Counted from the first letter of the stretch, positions 1-8,645 are shown. The stretch is DNA of 36,359 nucleotides from an uncultured Collinsella sp. (GCA_900539035.1 UQAU01000021.1:1-36359), one strand, 5' to 3'. The notes: a model not told the origin generated them from the sequence alone. Translations and numbers: made by a program.

Positions 1-185
1 CCCGCCACCCCCCCCCCCCGGGCTGCCGCCCGGCGGTGCTCCCCCCCCCGCGTTTATGGCTCAACCCCAAAAAAAACCGCCTTTCAAAACCCGGGGGGGG
101 GGCGTTTTATCCAACCCCCCCCCCCCCGCTCATTCTTCAAGCGCTATTTCTACCATTTCTAGCCCGTCCCCAAATAGCAGGCGGC
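1..185. other. Low-complexity contig end
   Basis: The first 185 bases contain repeated long runs of C and G (for example around 8-18, 41-49, 93-102 and 115-127) with no coherent reading frame or homology that I can recognise. A short open frame does cross the region on the plus strand, but it encodes homopolymer-derived Pro runs. This looks like a poorly called sequence end. No gene is claimed here. Confidence 0.7.
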
Positions 186-189
186 GTGG

Positions 190-1497
190 CTACTCGTCCT
201 GAGGTTCCTCGTCGGAGCTTGGCTCGGACGCCGACTCAGGTGCAGGTGCCGGCTCAGGTGCAGGTGCCGGCTCAGGCTCGGGCTCAGGCTCAGGCGCAGG
301 CTCGGGCTCAGATGCCGTCTCAGGCTCAGGCGCAGGCTCGGACTCGGTCGCGGGAGCGGGTGCAGGTGCCGGCGAAGCATCCGGAGCGCTGTAACCCGAA
401 GCAGCGGACTTCTTCTCGAAGGGCAATACAAAAGTCAGGACGTCGTCCTTATCCTCATCGGCCCACTCGCTTGCATAGCGTGCGGCCCAATAGCCAACGG
501 CACGGTGCTTGAGCATCTTGCCAAAGACCGTAAGAAATACGGTGACGAAAGCGACCAGCACCAAGAACAGCGCGAGCGTGACGCCACCGCCGGTAACAAT
601 TGCCTCAATACCCGTAGGACGATAGTAGTAGCTATACATACCGACAGAGGCAATGGCGCCAAAGACAACCGTCAAGATCCATGTGACAACGTTGGCGACC
701 AGGCCCGTCAAAAACTCGGGAAGGAACGAAGCACAGAACAGCTTGGTCTTGTTGTGCTTAAAGGCCGCCCAGACCTTATCGAGCGAAAACGCGCTCTCGA
801 CGCGACCGGTCACCGCAAAGTGCATCACGGCGATGTCGGCGAACATCTTAAAGAAGACACCCAGAATCGCCGAGGCAATTAGCGCTAGGACAAGCAGGCC
901 GAGCGAACCGAACAGCGCAGCCTCGAGCGCATAAGAGCCGTAATAAGAATACGAGCCCGCGGCGCCAATTACCACGCCCTCCACCAGCGAAAGCACTACA
1001 CCGATAACGGGAATGGCAGCGATAACCTCGAGCACGACCGAAATAACGCTCGAAAAGACTCCGAGACCAAACGACGTGGAACGCATGAGTGGACGGTCCA
1101 TGCCGTCATCGATCTTAAGCGACAGATCGCGACCCCACTCGATACCAAAGCCGGAACCGCACACGCTCGCAATGCAAGCTGCCAAAAAGCCGATGGCAGC
1201 CGCAATGCCGCCAATAACGGGAATAAACAGCACGAGCACCGACACAACGCAAATCAGCGCCGGCAAAAACGCGATTTGGCATACACGCTGAAGCACGCCC
1301 GGAGTCTTAGTCATATCTTGGAACGCCTGAGCCACACAGCCCTTTGGCGCATTCGCCACGGGCGGTTGCGGAACAAACTGCTGGGGCTGAGGCTGTCCCT
1401 GGGGAGCGGGGCCAGCGGCACCGGCATTAGGAGCGCCACACACGCCGCAGAACTTGTCGTTATCGCCCATGGGGGCGCCACACTGCGAGCAGAACAT
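190..1497 (-). CDS. Zinc-ribbon multi-pass membrane protein with Pro/Glu-rich tail
   Basis: This 435-aa protein opens with a zinc ribbon: two CxxC pairs at Cys3/Cys6 and Cys17/Cys20 (FCSQCGAP and FCGVCGAP). A Pro/Gln-rich linker follows, then about six hydrophobic segments (residues about 75-350), so it is probably an inner-membrane protein with a cytosolic zinc finger. Residues about 375-430 are an Ala-Pro-Glu repeat ending in DEEPQDE. The start at 1497 is preferred over an upstream in-frame codon at 1569 because AAGGGATGA lies just upstream of it and the zinc ribbon begins immediately. The membrane part vaguely resembles the DUF4013 style, but I cannot assign a family. Function is unknown. 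The stop lies only about 190 bp from the degraded window edge. Confidence 0.8.
   Translation of the reverse strand: MFCSQCGAPMGDNDKFCGVCGAPNAGAAGPAPQGQPQPQQFVPQPPVANAPKGCVAQAFQDMTKTPGVLQRVCQIAFLPALICVVSVLVLFIPVIGGIAAAIGFLAACIASVCGSGFGIEWGRDLSLKIDDGMDRPLMRSTSFGLGVFSSVISVVLEVIAAIPVIGVVLSLVEGVVIGAAGSYSYYGSYALEAALFGSLGLLVLALIASAILGVFFKMFADIAVMHFAVTGRVESAFSLDKVWAAFKHNKTKLFCASFLPEFLTGLVANVVTWILTVVFGAIASVGMYSYYYRPTGIEAIVTGGGVTLALFLVLVAFVTVFLTVFGKMLKHRAVGYWAARYASEWADEDKDDVLTFVLPFEKKSAASGYSAPDASPAPAPAPATESEPAPEPETASEPEPAPEPEPEPEPAPAPEPAPAPESASEPSSDEEPQDE
227..372 (-). repeat. Degenerate 6/18-bp tandem repeat encoding the Ala-Pro-Glu tail
   Basis: On the plus strand, GGCTCAGGTGCAGGTGCC-type units and GGCTCAGGCTCGGGCTC variants repeat in register with codons. 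They produce the PAPEPEPEP tail of the zinc-ribbon protein. Length variation between strains by slippage would be expected and would stay in frame, because the units are multiples of three or six bases. Confidence 0.75.
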
Positions 1498-1646
1498 AGA
1501 ATCATCCCTTCGTATCTTGAACGAATCACTTGGGTCGCAAACGATGTCTTTAGCATCATTATCGCCCAATGTGGGATCAAATACTCAAAGATGACCGATT
1601 TGCAAGATACACGACGCCAGCAGGCGGTTCGTTAAATACGTCTGTG

Positions 1647-2669
1647 CTAGTTCGTTCCGCGGAAGCCCTTGCCGACGATCTCGGAGCTGTCGACAATCGT
1701 GATAAAAGCACCCGGATCGACTTCGCGCGCATAGCGGCGTAGTTGCACGGCCTCGCGACGGCTCAGCACGCTCATGATCACCGTCACGCACTTGCCCGAG
1801 AAGGCACCGTAGCCGCGACTGATGGTCGCCGTGCGGTTGAGATGCTTGACGATAAACTCCTCGACCTTAAGGGGCTCGGAGCAAATGACCGTGCAGACTT
1901 TGCGCAGGTGAATGCTCTCAATGGCTTTGTCGACCACAAGCGTCTTGGCAAACAGGCCGAGCACGCAATACAGACCGACACGCGGGCCATACAAAAAGGC
2001 CGCGATGGTCACGATGCCGATATCGACCAGCAGCAGTGCGCGACCAATCTCGAGCGTCGTGCGGCGCTTGAGGATCATGGCAAGAATGTCCGTGCCACCC
2101 GTCGAGGCGCCGATGTCAAAGACAATAGCGCTGCCAAGCGCCGGCAGGATGACGGCAAAGCACAGGTCAAGCCACATATCGCCCGTCAGAGAGACATCGG
2201 TCGGAATAAAGAGCTCAAACAGCGAAACATAGGCGGACAACGCAAACGAGGCGAAGACGCTCCACAGGATTGCCTTGCGCTCCAAAAAGATAAAGCCCAA
2301 AACGACGAGAACCGCGTTGATAATCCACATAAAGACGCCGACGGGCAGGGTCGGGAACAGCGTGGACAGAATGACCGACACGCCCGAGGTGCCGCCAAAA
2401 GCAAAGTGATTAGGGGTTTTAAACGCAACGATGGCAAAGGCCGTAAGAATCAGGCCCAAATTGAGCTCGGCGAAAAAGCGCGGGAAGCCCGGCTCCTGGC
2501 TGCGCTTTTGGCCGGCACGCTCACCGCGCTCGATATCGGTGCGATCGACCACGCGCTCCATCGGCACCACGGGAGGACGATGTACCTCCTCGGCAGCTCG
2601 CGATGCCGCCTCTGCCGCGGCAGCCTCAATCGCCCATGCCTGGCTTTCTGTTTCGTGCTCGTCAGCCAT
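1647..2669 (-). CDS. YitT family membrane protein (DUF161 + DUF2179)
   Basis: A 340-aa protein. A charged, Ala-rich cytosolic N-terminus of about 70 residues precedes about five transmembrane segments (about 70-255). The conserved YitT signatures are FGGTSGVSVIL near the second segment and STGGTDILAMIL after the fourth. The C-terminal 80 residues (VCTVICSEPLKVEEFIVKHL through AFITIVDSSEIVGKGF) match the soluble DUF2179 domain that closes this family. The ATG start at 2669 is preceded by GAGGGG. YitT proteins are widespread in Gram-positive bacteria and have no agreed substrate. The N-terminal extension is longer than usual (family members are typically about 280-290 aa). It is transcribed alone. 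Confidence 0.9.
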   Translation of the reverse strand: MADEHETESQAWAIEAAAAEAASRAAEEVHRPPVVPMERVVDRTDIERGERAGQKRSQEPGFPRFFAELNLGLILTAFAIVAFKTPNHFAFGGTSGVSVILSTLFPTLPVGVFMWIINAVLVVLGFIFLERKAILWSVFASFALSAYVSLFELFIPTDVSLTGDMWLDLCFAVILPALGSAIVFDIGASTGGTDILAMILKRRTTLEIGRALLLVDIGIVTIAAFLYGPRVGLYCVLGLFAKTLVVDKAIESIHLRKVCTVICSEPLKVEEFIVKHLNRTATISRGYGAFSGKCVTVIMSVLSRREAVQLRRYAREVDPGAFITIVDSSEIVGKGFRGTN

Positions 2670-2785
2670 TACGGCAACCCCTCGTTAACAATTTGGAAAC
2701 AATGCGCCCATTAGGGTAACGCGGAACGCGACGATTGCAACCCCTAGTTAGACGAGCGGTATGCCTACATCGGGGACATACAAAT

Positions 2786-2823
2786 AACGGCCGGCCGCAC
2801 ATACATCCCTGCGACCGGCCGTT
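2786..2823 (-). terminator. Terminator-like hairpin after asp23
   Basis: AACGGCCGG at 2786 pairs with CCGGCCGTT ending at 2823, and the inner bases extend the stem apart from one mismatch. Read on the minus strand the hairpin is followed by ATTTGTATG. It lies about 50 bp beyond the asp23 stop and is the best candidate for the end of the amaP-DUF2273-asp23 transcript. Confidence 0.6.
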
Positions 2824-2840
2824 TGACGTTTTCGCAGATA

Positions 2841-2877
2841 AAACCTGCCAAAATAAACATCCCTTTTTGGTAGGTTA
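2841..2877. repeat. REP-like palindrome (AACCTGCCAAAA family)
   Basis: The arms AAACCTGCCAAAA and TTTTGGTAGGTT flank a centre that reads AAAGGGATGTTTA on the minus strand. The element overlaps the asp23 stop codon at 2875-2877. It is closely related to the element at 7699-7737, which has the same arms and a GGGACAGGTTTA centre. Confidence 0.75.
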
Positions 2878-3396
2878 CTCGTGCTGGTTGGTGCGGTGCT
2901 CGTACTCCTCGGGGGTGATGACATCCTCAATGCGCAGGTTGACGCCTGCCACCTCAAGGCCGGTCATCGCAGCCAGACGCTCGGTCACGCGCGCCTTAAC
3001 GTCGTCGAAAATCGCGGGCGCGTAGGCGCCGTACTCGATAATGACGGAAATGTTGACGACCACACGGTTGTCATCGGTGACCTCGACCGTCACGCCCTTG
3101 GTCAGATTCTCGGCACCGAACTGCTCCTGCACAAAGTGCATGAGGTTGCCCTTCATGCCCAGGACGTGCGGTACCTCGCGGGTGGCCATGGCGACGATCT
3201 TCTCGATCACACCGTTGGAATAGGTCAGCGAGTCCTCGGACTCGTCTGTTTCCTCATCATCCTCGTCCGCGTCATCGGCGGACTCGGCCTCGACGAGCGC
3301 CTCATCCTCGAGCGTCACATCCTCGGCTTCGGCGACGGCCGCCTCGTTCTCCTCGAGCTCGGTATCGGCCACATCGACCTTCGTATTAAAAGCCAT
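2875..3396 (-). CDS. Asp23/Gls24 family envelope stress protein
   Basis: 173 aa. Residues 1-57 are extremely acidic (runs of Glu/Asp/Ala). Residues about 58-165 form an Asp23/Gls24 domain: LTYSNGVIEKIVAMATREV, then VTVEVTDDNRVVVNISVII, then VKARVTERLAAMTGLEVAGVNLRIEDV. In Staphylococcus aureus, Asp23 is a cytosolic protein tethered to the membrane by AmaP and linked to cell-wall stress. The upstream genes here (AmaP-like and DUF2273) reproduce that arrangement, so an envelope-associated role is inferred. The ATG start at 3396 is preceded by AAGGAGGAA. The acidic N-terminal extension is unusual compared with short Asp23 proteins. Confidence 0.92.
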   Translation of the reverse strand: MAFNTKVDVADTELEENEAAVAEAEDVTLEDEALVEAESADDADEDDEETDESEDSLTYSNGVIEKIVAMATREVPHVLGMKGNLMHFVQEQFGAENLTKGVTVEVTDDNRVVVNISVIIEYGAYAPAIFDDVKARVTERLAAMTGLEVAGVNLRIEDVITPEEYEHRTNQHE

Positions 3397-3440
3397 GGTT
3401 CCTCCTTATGCCTGCCGCGGATGCGACAGTCGAATACATA

Positions 3441-3818
3441 TTAGCGGCCACTAAACAGACGGCCGAAGAAGTTGACGATCCCGTTCTCGCCGTCACGAAT
3501 CTGGCCAATTACGGCGCCTATCAGCACAAAGAATGCAATGACGAGCGTGTCCCACAGGCCCAACGTGAGCACCAACACGGCGAGGATAAAGCCAGCGACG
3601 GCACCGAGCGTGGTGTTGGGATGACGCACAGCATAGCTCCAGATGGCAGCGCCCGTACCCTTGATGAGACCCATAGCCTCGTCAAAATCCGCGGCCGCCG
3701 CGTCTTGTAACTCAGTTGCCTCTGCTTTGGAATCAACAGGTTCGCTCGCCGGCGTGGCGCTCTGGTCAATCGTCAGGCGCGGCGTACGAGCGGTCTTATC
3801 TTGATTGGTATCACTCAC
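3441..3818 (-). CDS. DUF2273 family small membrane protein
   Basis: 125 aa. The first 60 residues are soluble and Ala/Asp-rich. The C-terminal half is a double hydrophobic hairpin (TTLGAVAGFILAVLVLTLGL, then TLVIAFFVLIGAVIGQIRDG) ending in NFFGRLFSGR, the usual DUF2273 pattern. The GTG start at 3818 is chosen because GGAGG lies seven bases upstream. It overlaps the end of the amaP gene by eight bases (3811-3818), which points to translational coupling. DUF2273 proteins regularly accompany AmaP and Asp23 and are thought to form part of the same membrane-tethered complex. Confidence 0.87.
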   Translation of the reverse strand: MSDTNQDKTARTPRLTIDQSATPASEPVDSKAEATELQDAAAADFDEAMGLIKGTGAAIWSYAVRHPNTTLGAVAGFILAVLVLTLGLWDTLVIAFFVLIGAVIGQIRDGENGIVNFFGRLFSGR

Positions 3819-4356
3819 CGGAAACCTCCACGGTCTGGACGGTAGTCTTGGACGGCAAAAAACGGACGAGCGTGGTCGTACCCGGCGTGCCGAGCATGGT
3901 GTCGCAAGCTTCCTCGATGCGCTGCTGCATCGCGGTAGCCAGAGATGCCACGTCCTTATCGTCAAGCGCGATAGCCTCGACCTTAAAACGGACGTGCGAA
4001 TCGTCGGAACCTTGGACGCGGGCCTCGACATGCTCGATCATCACGCGATCGTCGCGCTCTGCAGCAGCCCTGGCGCACGAAGAAAGCGCCGCGAGCGTGA
4101 CCTCGATATTGCGCTCCCCCGCCGGATGCACGCAGGACGGCTCGCGACGAGCAAACATCAGGCGGAAGAAGCTTACCAGCACGCCAATCGCCACAACTCC
4201 GCCGCATGCCGTCACGACAATGCGCGGCATGGGGTCGCGCATCAGCAGCATAAAGCGATACGTATACGGCCCCCAAAACTGGCAGACAAGCGTACCCAGC
4301 GCCACGATGGCGGCGGCAAGATACACGATCGCTAGGGCTCGTTTGAGTACGCGCAC
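3811..4356 (-). CDS. amaP: AmaP-like alkaline shock membrane anchor protein
   Basis: 181 aa. Two N-terminal transmembrane segments (about residues 7-29 and 45-68) are joined by a short Arg-containing loop. A soluble domain follows, with RNIEVTLAALSSCARAAAER, a beta-strand-rich middle and LRF-type end sequences (TTTLVRFLPSKTTVQTVEV). This is the layout of AmaP, the membrane anchor that recruits Asp23. The GTG start at 4356 has AAAGGAG six bases upstream. It is the first gene of a three-gene operon with DUF2273 and asp23. The family call rests on topology, context and partial motif resemblance. Confidence 0.82.
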   Translation of the reverse strand: MRVLKRALAIVYLAAAIVALGTLVCQFWGPYTYRFMLLMRDPMPRIVVTACGGVVAIGVLVSFFRLMFARREPSCVHPAGERNIEVTLAALSSCARAAAERDDRVMIEHVEARVQGSDDSHVRFKVEAIALDDKDVASLATAMQQRIEEACDTMLGTPGTTTLVRFLPSKTTVQTVEVSGE

Positions 4357-4410
4357 GTGGCGCTCCTTTCAAATCTCGGCTCTCGAAATGCAAAACAGTT
4401 CGCATCATTA

Positions 4411-4453
4411 TAAAAGAGCCGGGTCCGGTGCTCTGCGCACGCGGATCCGGCTC
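4411..4453 (-). terminator. Rho-independent terminator after the YebC gene
   Basis: On the minus strand GAGCCGGATCCG pairs with CGGACCCGGCTC (one mismatch) and is followed by TTTTATAATG. It lies about 70 bp past the stop of the YebC-family gene. The TATAAT just after it could also serve as a -10 for the amaP operon, but I see no convincing -35. Confidence 0.78.
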
Positions 4454-4522
4454 ATCTATTCCACGAGGCTTGCATGCTCGCTTCATTATGCCCAGATATG
4501 CACGGCTTAACCCGTACGGGCG

Positions 4523-5329
4523 CTACTCCTCCTCGAGGGCAGCGATGACCTCGTCGGTCATGTCCATGGTGCTGTAAACATCCTGGACGTCGTCGAGCTC
4601 CTCAAGACGGTCGATGAGGCGCTGAACCTTCTTGGCGTCGGCGCCGGAGACCTCGGTCGGGGTGGTCGGGACCATGGTGGTCTCGGAGCCCTTGACCTGG
4701 ACGCCCTGCTCCTCGAGCGCCTTGGAGACAGCCATAACGTCGTTGGCAGCAGTCCAGACGATCCACTCCTCGCCGGCGTCCTCGTAGTCCTCGCCACCGG
4801 CCTCGGCGATCGCCATCATAAACTCATCCTCGTCGCCGGCAGCACCGTTGGCGATCATGGTCTCCTTCTTGGCGTTCTCGTCCAGGATCTCCTTGGCGAC
4901 GACAATCTGGCCCTTGCGCTCAAACTGGAAGGCGACGGAGCCGGAGGTGCCCAGGTTGCCACCAGCGTGGGAGAAGGCGGAACGGACATCAGCGGCGGTA
5001 CGGTTGCGGTTGTCGGTCAGGCAGTCGACGTAGACGGCGACACCGGCGGGACCGTAGCCCTCGTACACGATGTTCTCGTAGACGGCAGCGTCAGCACCCG
5101 AACCAAATGCCTTGTCGATAGCGGACTTGATCTTGTCCTTAGGCATGGACTGAGCCTTGGCCTTGGCAACGGCAGCGGCGAGGCTGGCGTTGTTCTCGGG
5201 CAGCGGGTCGCCGCCGAGACGGGCAGCAACGGTGATGTTGCGGCTCAGCTTGGAGAAGAGGGCGGAACGCTTGGCGTCCTGCGCGCCCTTACGATGCTTG
5301 GTTGTGGCCCACTTAGAGTGTCCGGACAT
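4523..5329 (-). CDS. YebC/PmpR family regulator or translation factor
   Basis: 268 aa. It begins MSGHSKWATTKHRKGAQDAK, the near-invariant YebC N-terminus, and continues with SRNITVAARLGG, NASLAAAVAKAKAQSMPKDK, YEGYGPAGVAVYVDCLTDNR and AGGNLGTSGSVAFQFERKG. YebC-family proteins were described as DNA-binding regulators (PmpR), and more recent work links members of the family to translation at difficult (polyproline) motifs. I infer only membership. It is about 20 residues longer than the usual 240-250. The ATG start at 5329 has AGGAGA upstream. It appears monocistronic and ends in an acidic tail (ALEEE). Confidence 0.95.
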   Translation of the reverse strand: MSGHSKWATTKHRKGAQDAKRSALFSKLSRNITVAARLGGDPLPENNASLAAAVAKAKAQSMPKDKIKSAIDKAFGSGADAAVYENIVYEGYGPAGVAVYVDCLTDNRNRTAADVRSAFSHAGGNLGTSGSVAFQFERKGQIVVAKEILDENAKKETMIANGAAGDEDEFMMAIAEAGGEDYEDAGEEWIVWTAANDVMAVSKALEEQGVQVKGSETTMVPTTPTEVSGADAKKVQRLIDRLEELDDVQDVYSTMDMTDEVIAALEEE

Positions 5330-5459
5330 ACGTGTCTCCTATCGGTTTCGACCTAAAGCCCAGCGCAGATGCTCGGGCAATATAAACAAACGTCGTTATG
5401 ATATACCTACTGGTCTGCGAGATAAACCCCAAAATGAAGGCGTCGTGATGATGACCCCT

Positions 5460-5493
5460 TTGGTGCAAAGAAACCTGACCCCCAATGCACCAA
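5460..5493. repeat. REP-like hairpin next to the DUF6020 gene stop
   Basis: TTGGTGCA (5460-5467) and TGCACCAA (5486-5493) flank an 18-nt loop that reads TTGGGGGTCAGGTTTCTT on the minus strand. The loop contains GGGTCAGGTTT, related in style to the GGGACAGG cores of the other elements. It begins two bases after the stop codon of the minus-strand gene. Confidence 0.65.
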
Positions 5494-5494
5494 G

Positions 5495-7678
5495 TTAGAA
5501 CCAGAGGAAGTCGCTGCGGGTGACGGTGGCGCCGATGGCGAAGGGCATGCAGGCGATGACCGGATACAGATAGCGCATGTAGGTCGAGCCGTTGCACGGG
5601 CCAATCAGGCACACAGCGAGTACGCCCAACAGCGGCACCCAGATCGCCAGCGCACGCCATGAATGACGACGCAGCAGGTAGACCACCACGGCGATCATGA
5701 TCCACACATAGGTGGCCGAGCTCATGGTGAGCGAAATAAACGGGATGCGCTGCACCGCCACACGGTACAGATTGATCAGGTGGTCGCACCAGCGCACCAC
5801 GTTGCTGTCGACCGGATGGAAGTCGAAGTACTTGAGGTTATCGGGCTTCGCCATAATCTCGGCACTGCGCGCCGTGCTGTAGACCCACGCATCGCGGGCA
5901 CTCGGATAAAAGTAGCCGTAGTAGTTATTGATGAGCGCCGAGATATAGCACTCGGGATCCTTTTTGAACAACTGGGCCCACACCTCAAAATAGGCCTTGA
6001 TGTCCTCCTGCGAGGCGTACTCGTTAAAGCAGTTCTTGACGGCATCGGACTTGTCGGGGTTGTAGCGGCGGCCCAGATTCTCGTACTTGAGCACCCGGTC
6101 GATCACGGCGCGCTCCTCATCGGTTACCAAACCGTCGCAGGGCGCCTCCACGATGGTGCCGTCCTCCTTAACCGTAGGGTTGACGCCCGAGTTGAGGCCG
6201 TCGTGCTTTTGGACGAAACGAGCCGTCTGTTGGAACGGAATCGAGAGGATTTCGCGCTTGGAACCAGGCGTGATATCGTGCGCCGGCATAAAGACCTTGG
6301 TGAAGTACATATTAGAGGCAAGGCAGAGCGCGAGCACCGCGAGAACGCCAACCCAGCGGAAACGCGAGATGGCGCCCGAAGGCGCAGCACCAGCCTGCTT
6401 GGCTGCACGACGAGCCACATGCACGTCCCATGCGCAAAACGTCGCCGCGATTACGCATGCCGCCAGCGGAAACACCAGGCCGCCGTTGCGCAGAAACGTG
6501 GAACCCATGGCGCCCAGAGCGAGAAGCAGCCAGTCGTGGCGCGCAAAGAGCACGGGCCTCTGTTCGCCCGCACGCTCGGCATTGGCATCGCGACGGGGCA
6601 GGCCACATGCCACGAGCTTGACGGTCTGTACCAGCAGCACCAAGAACGCGTCGGCAAAGAGCACATCTTTGGTGAGCAACGCCGCGTAGTTAGAGAACAT
6701 CGGCATAAACGCAAAGAACAGCAGGATCGCACCGCGAACCGGCAGACTCACGCCCAGTTTGCGCAGCGACGAAATGGAATACGCCATGCAGGCAGCCGTG
6801 ATGACAAATTGAGCGCAGGTATAGATGATGAGGCCCGCGTTAGCGCTGTTGAACAGCGAAAGCCCCAGCTGAACGCACGAGCCGATAATGGCCGTGTGCA
6901 CTACGGGATGATGCCCGTTGAGCAGCACGTTGGGGTTGAGTAGGCGCAGATAGTCGCTCGTGCCGTTGGGATAGTTGAACCACTGGCGAATCTGCGCACC
7001 CGTATCTCCCATAAAAAGGCCGGGCAGCGAAGCGATGAGCGTGGGCGCCCAGGCGATCATAAGCACCAGGAAGGGCCCGGCAAAGGGATGGACCGAGAGC
7101 ACGGCGTGAGCCACACGCCATACGCGGCCAAAGTGCGCTTCCGAAAACGGAATGCGCCGAGAGCTCAGCCAATCTAGACACTCAAAGGCAAGGTAGAAGG
7201 CAACGATCGCTAGGAGCATCCAGCCCGCGCCGCCAATCCAGGCGCAGATGATGCGGGCTTTGTCGCCAAGGACAATCTCGGCCGAGTCGGTGAGATCGTA
7301 GCTGCGGCCGAACACCATGCAGATGGCAAAGAACAGCGACGGCAGAATGATCGATGGGCGCCAGGTGTCGCCACGGCCAAAGAACACGTAGCGAAACGGC
7401 AGCGTGAGCAGGCAGGCAAGCGCAAGCAGCATGACCGCGTCGGTATGGCCGGCAAACGAGAGGAGCACCTCGTAGCACACGTACAGCATGCCCGAGGCTT
7501 TGGGGTCAATCGCCAAGACTGCGTTGCTCGACACCGGGGCGGGATCGATGGAAAACGCCGTGGTCGCCAACAGCGCGAGCAAAAATGCGATGAGCGTCTG
7601 CTTGGCGGGGTAGCGCTTAAACCAGACGATGCGGGCAGCGTCGCGCGCAGCCGTTGTGGAGAGATCGGAATCCTTCAC
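5495..7678 (-). CDS. DUF6020-type multi-pass membrane protein
   Basis: 727 aa with about 12-14 hydrophobic segments. Landmarks are LTLPFRYVFFGRGDTW near residue 95, then IAWAPTLIASLPGLFMGDTG and LLNGHHPVVHTAIIG around 210-265. A long extracytoplasmic-looking region (about 470-620) contains MPAHDITPGSKREILSIPFQ and YYGYFYPSARDAWVY. Two final segments include STYMRYLYPVIACMPFAIGA. The GDTG...HHP arrangement and the late soluble region fit the DUF6020 family, which looks like a GT-C-fold glycosyltransferase relative; that relation is inference. The start is GTG at 7678, and its ribosome site (AGAAAGG) is rather distant. The gene ends two bases before a REP-like hairpin. Confidence 0.85.
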   Translation of the reverse strand: MKDSDLSTTAARDAARIVWFKRYPAKQTLIAFLLALLATTAFSIDPAPVSSNAVLAIDPKASGMLYVCYEVLLSFAGHTDAVMLLALACLLTLPFRYVFFGRGDTWRPSIILPSLFFAICMVFGRSYDLTDSAEIVLGDKARIICAWIGGAGWMLLAIVAFYLAFECLDWLSSRRIPFSEAHFGRVWRVAHAVLSVHPFAGPFLVLMIAWAPTLIASLPGLFMGDTGAQIRQWFNYPNGTSDYLRLLNPNVLLNGHHPVVHTAIIGSCVQLGLSLFNSANAGLIIYTCAQFVITAACMAYSISSLRKLGVSLPVRGAILLFFAFMPMFSNYAALLTKDVLFADAFLVLLVQTVKLVACGLPRRDANAERAGEQRPVLFARHDWLLLALGAMGSTFLRNGGLVFPLAACVIAATFCAWDVHVARRAAKQAGAAPSGAISRFRWVGVLAVLALCLASNMYFTKVFMPAHDITPGSKREILSIPFQQTARFVQKHDGLNSGVNPTVKEDGTIVEAPCDGLVTDEERAVIDRVLKYENLGRRYNPDKSDAVKNCFNEYASQEDIKAYFEVWAQLFKKDPECYISALINNYYGYFYPSARDAWVYSTARSAEIMAKPDNLKYFDFHPVDSNVVRWCDHLINLYRVAVQRIPFISLTMSSATYVWIMIAVVVYLLRRHSWRALAIWVPLLGVLAVCLIGPCNGSTYMRYLYPVIACMPFAIGATVTRSDFLWF

Positions 7679-7698
7679 AGTCCAAAGAGCCTTTCTAG

Positions 7699-7737
7699 AA
7701 ACCTGCCAAAAAGGGACAGGTTTATTTTGGCAGGTTT
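7699..7737. repeat. REP-like palindrome (AACCTGCCAAAA family)
   Basis: The arms AAACCTGCCAAAA (7699-7711) and TTTTGGCAGGTTT (7725-7737) are perfect inverted repeats of 13 bp, with a 13-nt centre AGGGACAGGTTTA. It lies just upstream of the DUF6020 gene and is the same family as 2841-2877. Confidence 0.85.
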
Positions 7738-7776
7738 TATCTGGTGAAACGTTACAGTTCTGTCATCGTTGCCCAG

Positions 7777-7817
7777 CGAACCACCACAAAGGTGCCTGTC
7801 CCCTTTGTGGTGGTTCG
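7777..7817. repeat. REP-like palindrome (CGAACCACCACAAAGG family)
   Basis: CGAACCACCACAAAGGTGCC and GTCCCCTTTGTGGTGGTTCG form 20-bp arms around a single T. They are perfect except for two positions near the centre, where the minus strand reads GGGGACAGGCACC. The element ends six bases before the lgt stop codon at 7824 and probably also forms the 3' end of that transcript. Confidence 0.87.
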
Positions 7818-7823
7818 TGATGG

Positions 7824-8645
7824 CTAGGCGTCGAGGTAGATGCGCTGGGGCTGGTTGCGGCGACGAGCAAAGATGATGAGCGCCAGGCCCGCGATCACAA
7901 GCGGCAAACTCAGCAGCTGACCCATGGTGATGACGCCACCCAGCAGATAGCCCAGCTGCGCATCGGGCACGCGCACAAACTCAATCAAAAAGCGAACGAT
8001 GCCGTAGCCCATCACAAAGACGCCCATAAACGTGCCTTGGGGCAGTAGCGGCTTTTTGCGGCTGAGCACCTGCAGAATGCAAAAGAGCACGATGCCCTCA
8101 AGAAATGCCTCGTAGAGCTGGGAGGGGTGACGCGGCATATCGCCCGCGGTGCCACCGAAGACCACGCCCCAGGGTAGATCGGTCGGCTTGCCCCACAGCT
8201 CTCCGTTCACGAAGTTGGCGCAACGTCCCAGGCACAGCGCCAGCGGCGCGCCTATGACGGCAAGGTCCGCCAAAGTCCATGCGTCGAGCTTATACATGCG
8301 GCACACGAGCACGCCGCCGATGATGCCGCCCACCAGGCCGCCATGGAAGCTCATGCCGCCTTCATTGGTGGCAAAGATCTCGAGCGGATGCGCCCAGTAG
8401 TAGCCGTCGCCGTAAAAGATGACGTAGAACAGGCGCGCACCGATAATGAGGCCAAAGACCACGCCGACCACGACACTCGTCAGGTCGTCGACCGTAATGT
8501 CAAAACCCCAACGGCGCTGTGTGCGGTACATGACGACCGCCGTGAGCAGAGCTCCGACCACATAGGCCAAGCCGTACCAGTAGATGGTGATGGGCCCCGC
8601 CGAGATGGCGACGGGATCAAGCATATGGTAGAGGTCGTTGAGCAT
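7824..8645 (-). CDS. lgt: Prolipoprotein diacylglyceryl transferase
   Basis: 273 aa, seven predicted membrane segments. Lgt transfers the diacylglyceryl group from phosphatidylglycerol to the lipobox cysteine of prolipoproteins. The hallmark block is present: GGLVGGIIGGVLVCR, CLGRCANFVNGELWGK and PRHPSQLYEAFLEG, including the conserved Arg-x-x-Asn-Phe-x-Asn-Gly-Glu core and the C-terminal RFLIEFVR motif. The ATG start at 8645 is preferred over one 20 codons upstream because AGGGGGA lies just before it and family members begin near this point. A client lies in the same window (the binding lipoprotein at 31952). It ends at a REP-like palindrome. Confidence 0.96.
   Translation of the reverse strand: MLNDLYHMLDPVAISAGPITIYWYGLAYVVGALLTAVVMYRTQRRWGFDITVDDLTSVVVGVVFGLIIGARLFYVIFYGDGYYWAHPLEIFATNEGGMSFHGGLVGGIIGGVLVCRMYKLDAWTLADLAVIGAPLALCLGRCANFVNGELWGKPTDLPWGVVFGGTAGDMPRHPSQLYEAFLEGIVLFCILQVLSRKKPLLPQGTFMGVFVMGYGIVRFLIEFVRVPDAQLGYLLGGVITMGQLLSLPLVIAGLALIIFARRRNQPQRIYLDA

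Noticed and set aside
227..372. CRISPR-like repetition near the left end
   Set aside because: Units are 6-18 bp, contiguous and in codon register. They encode an Ala-Pro-Glu tail and have no spacers.
36..512. 158-codon frame at the left end
   Set aside because: It spans homopolymer junk and runs antisense to the zinc-ribbon protein; Pro/Arg/Gln-rich with no motif.
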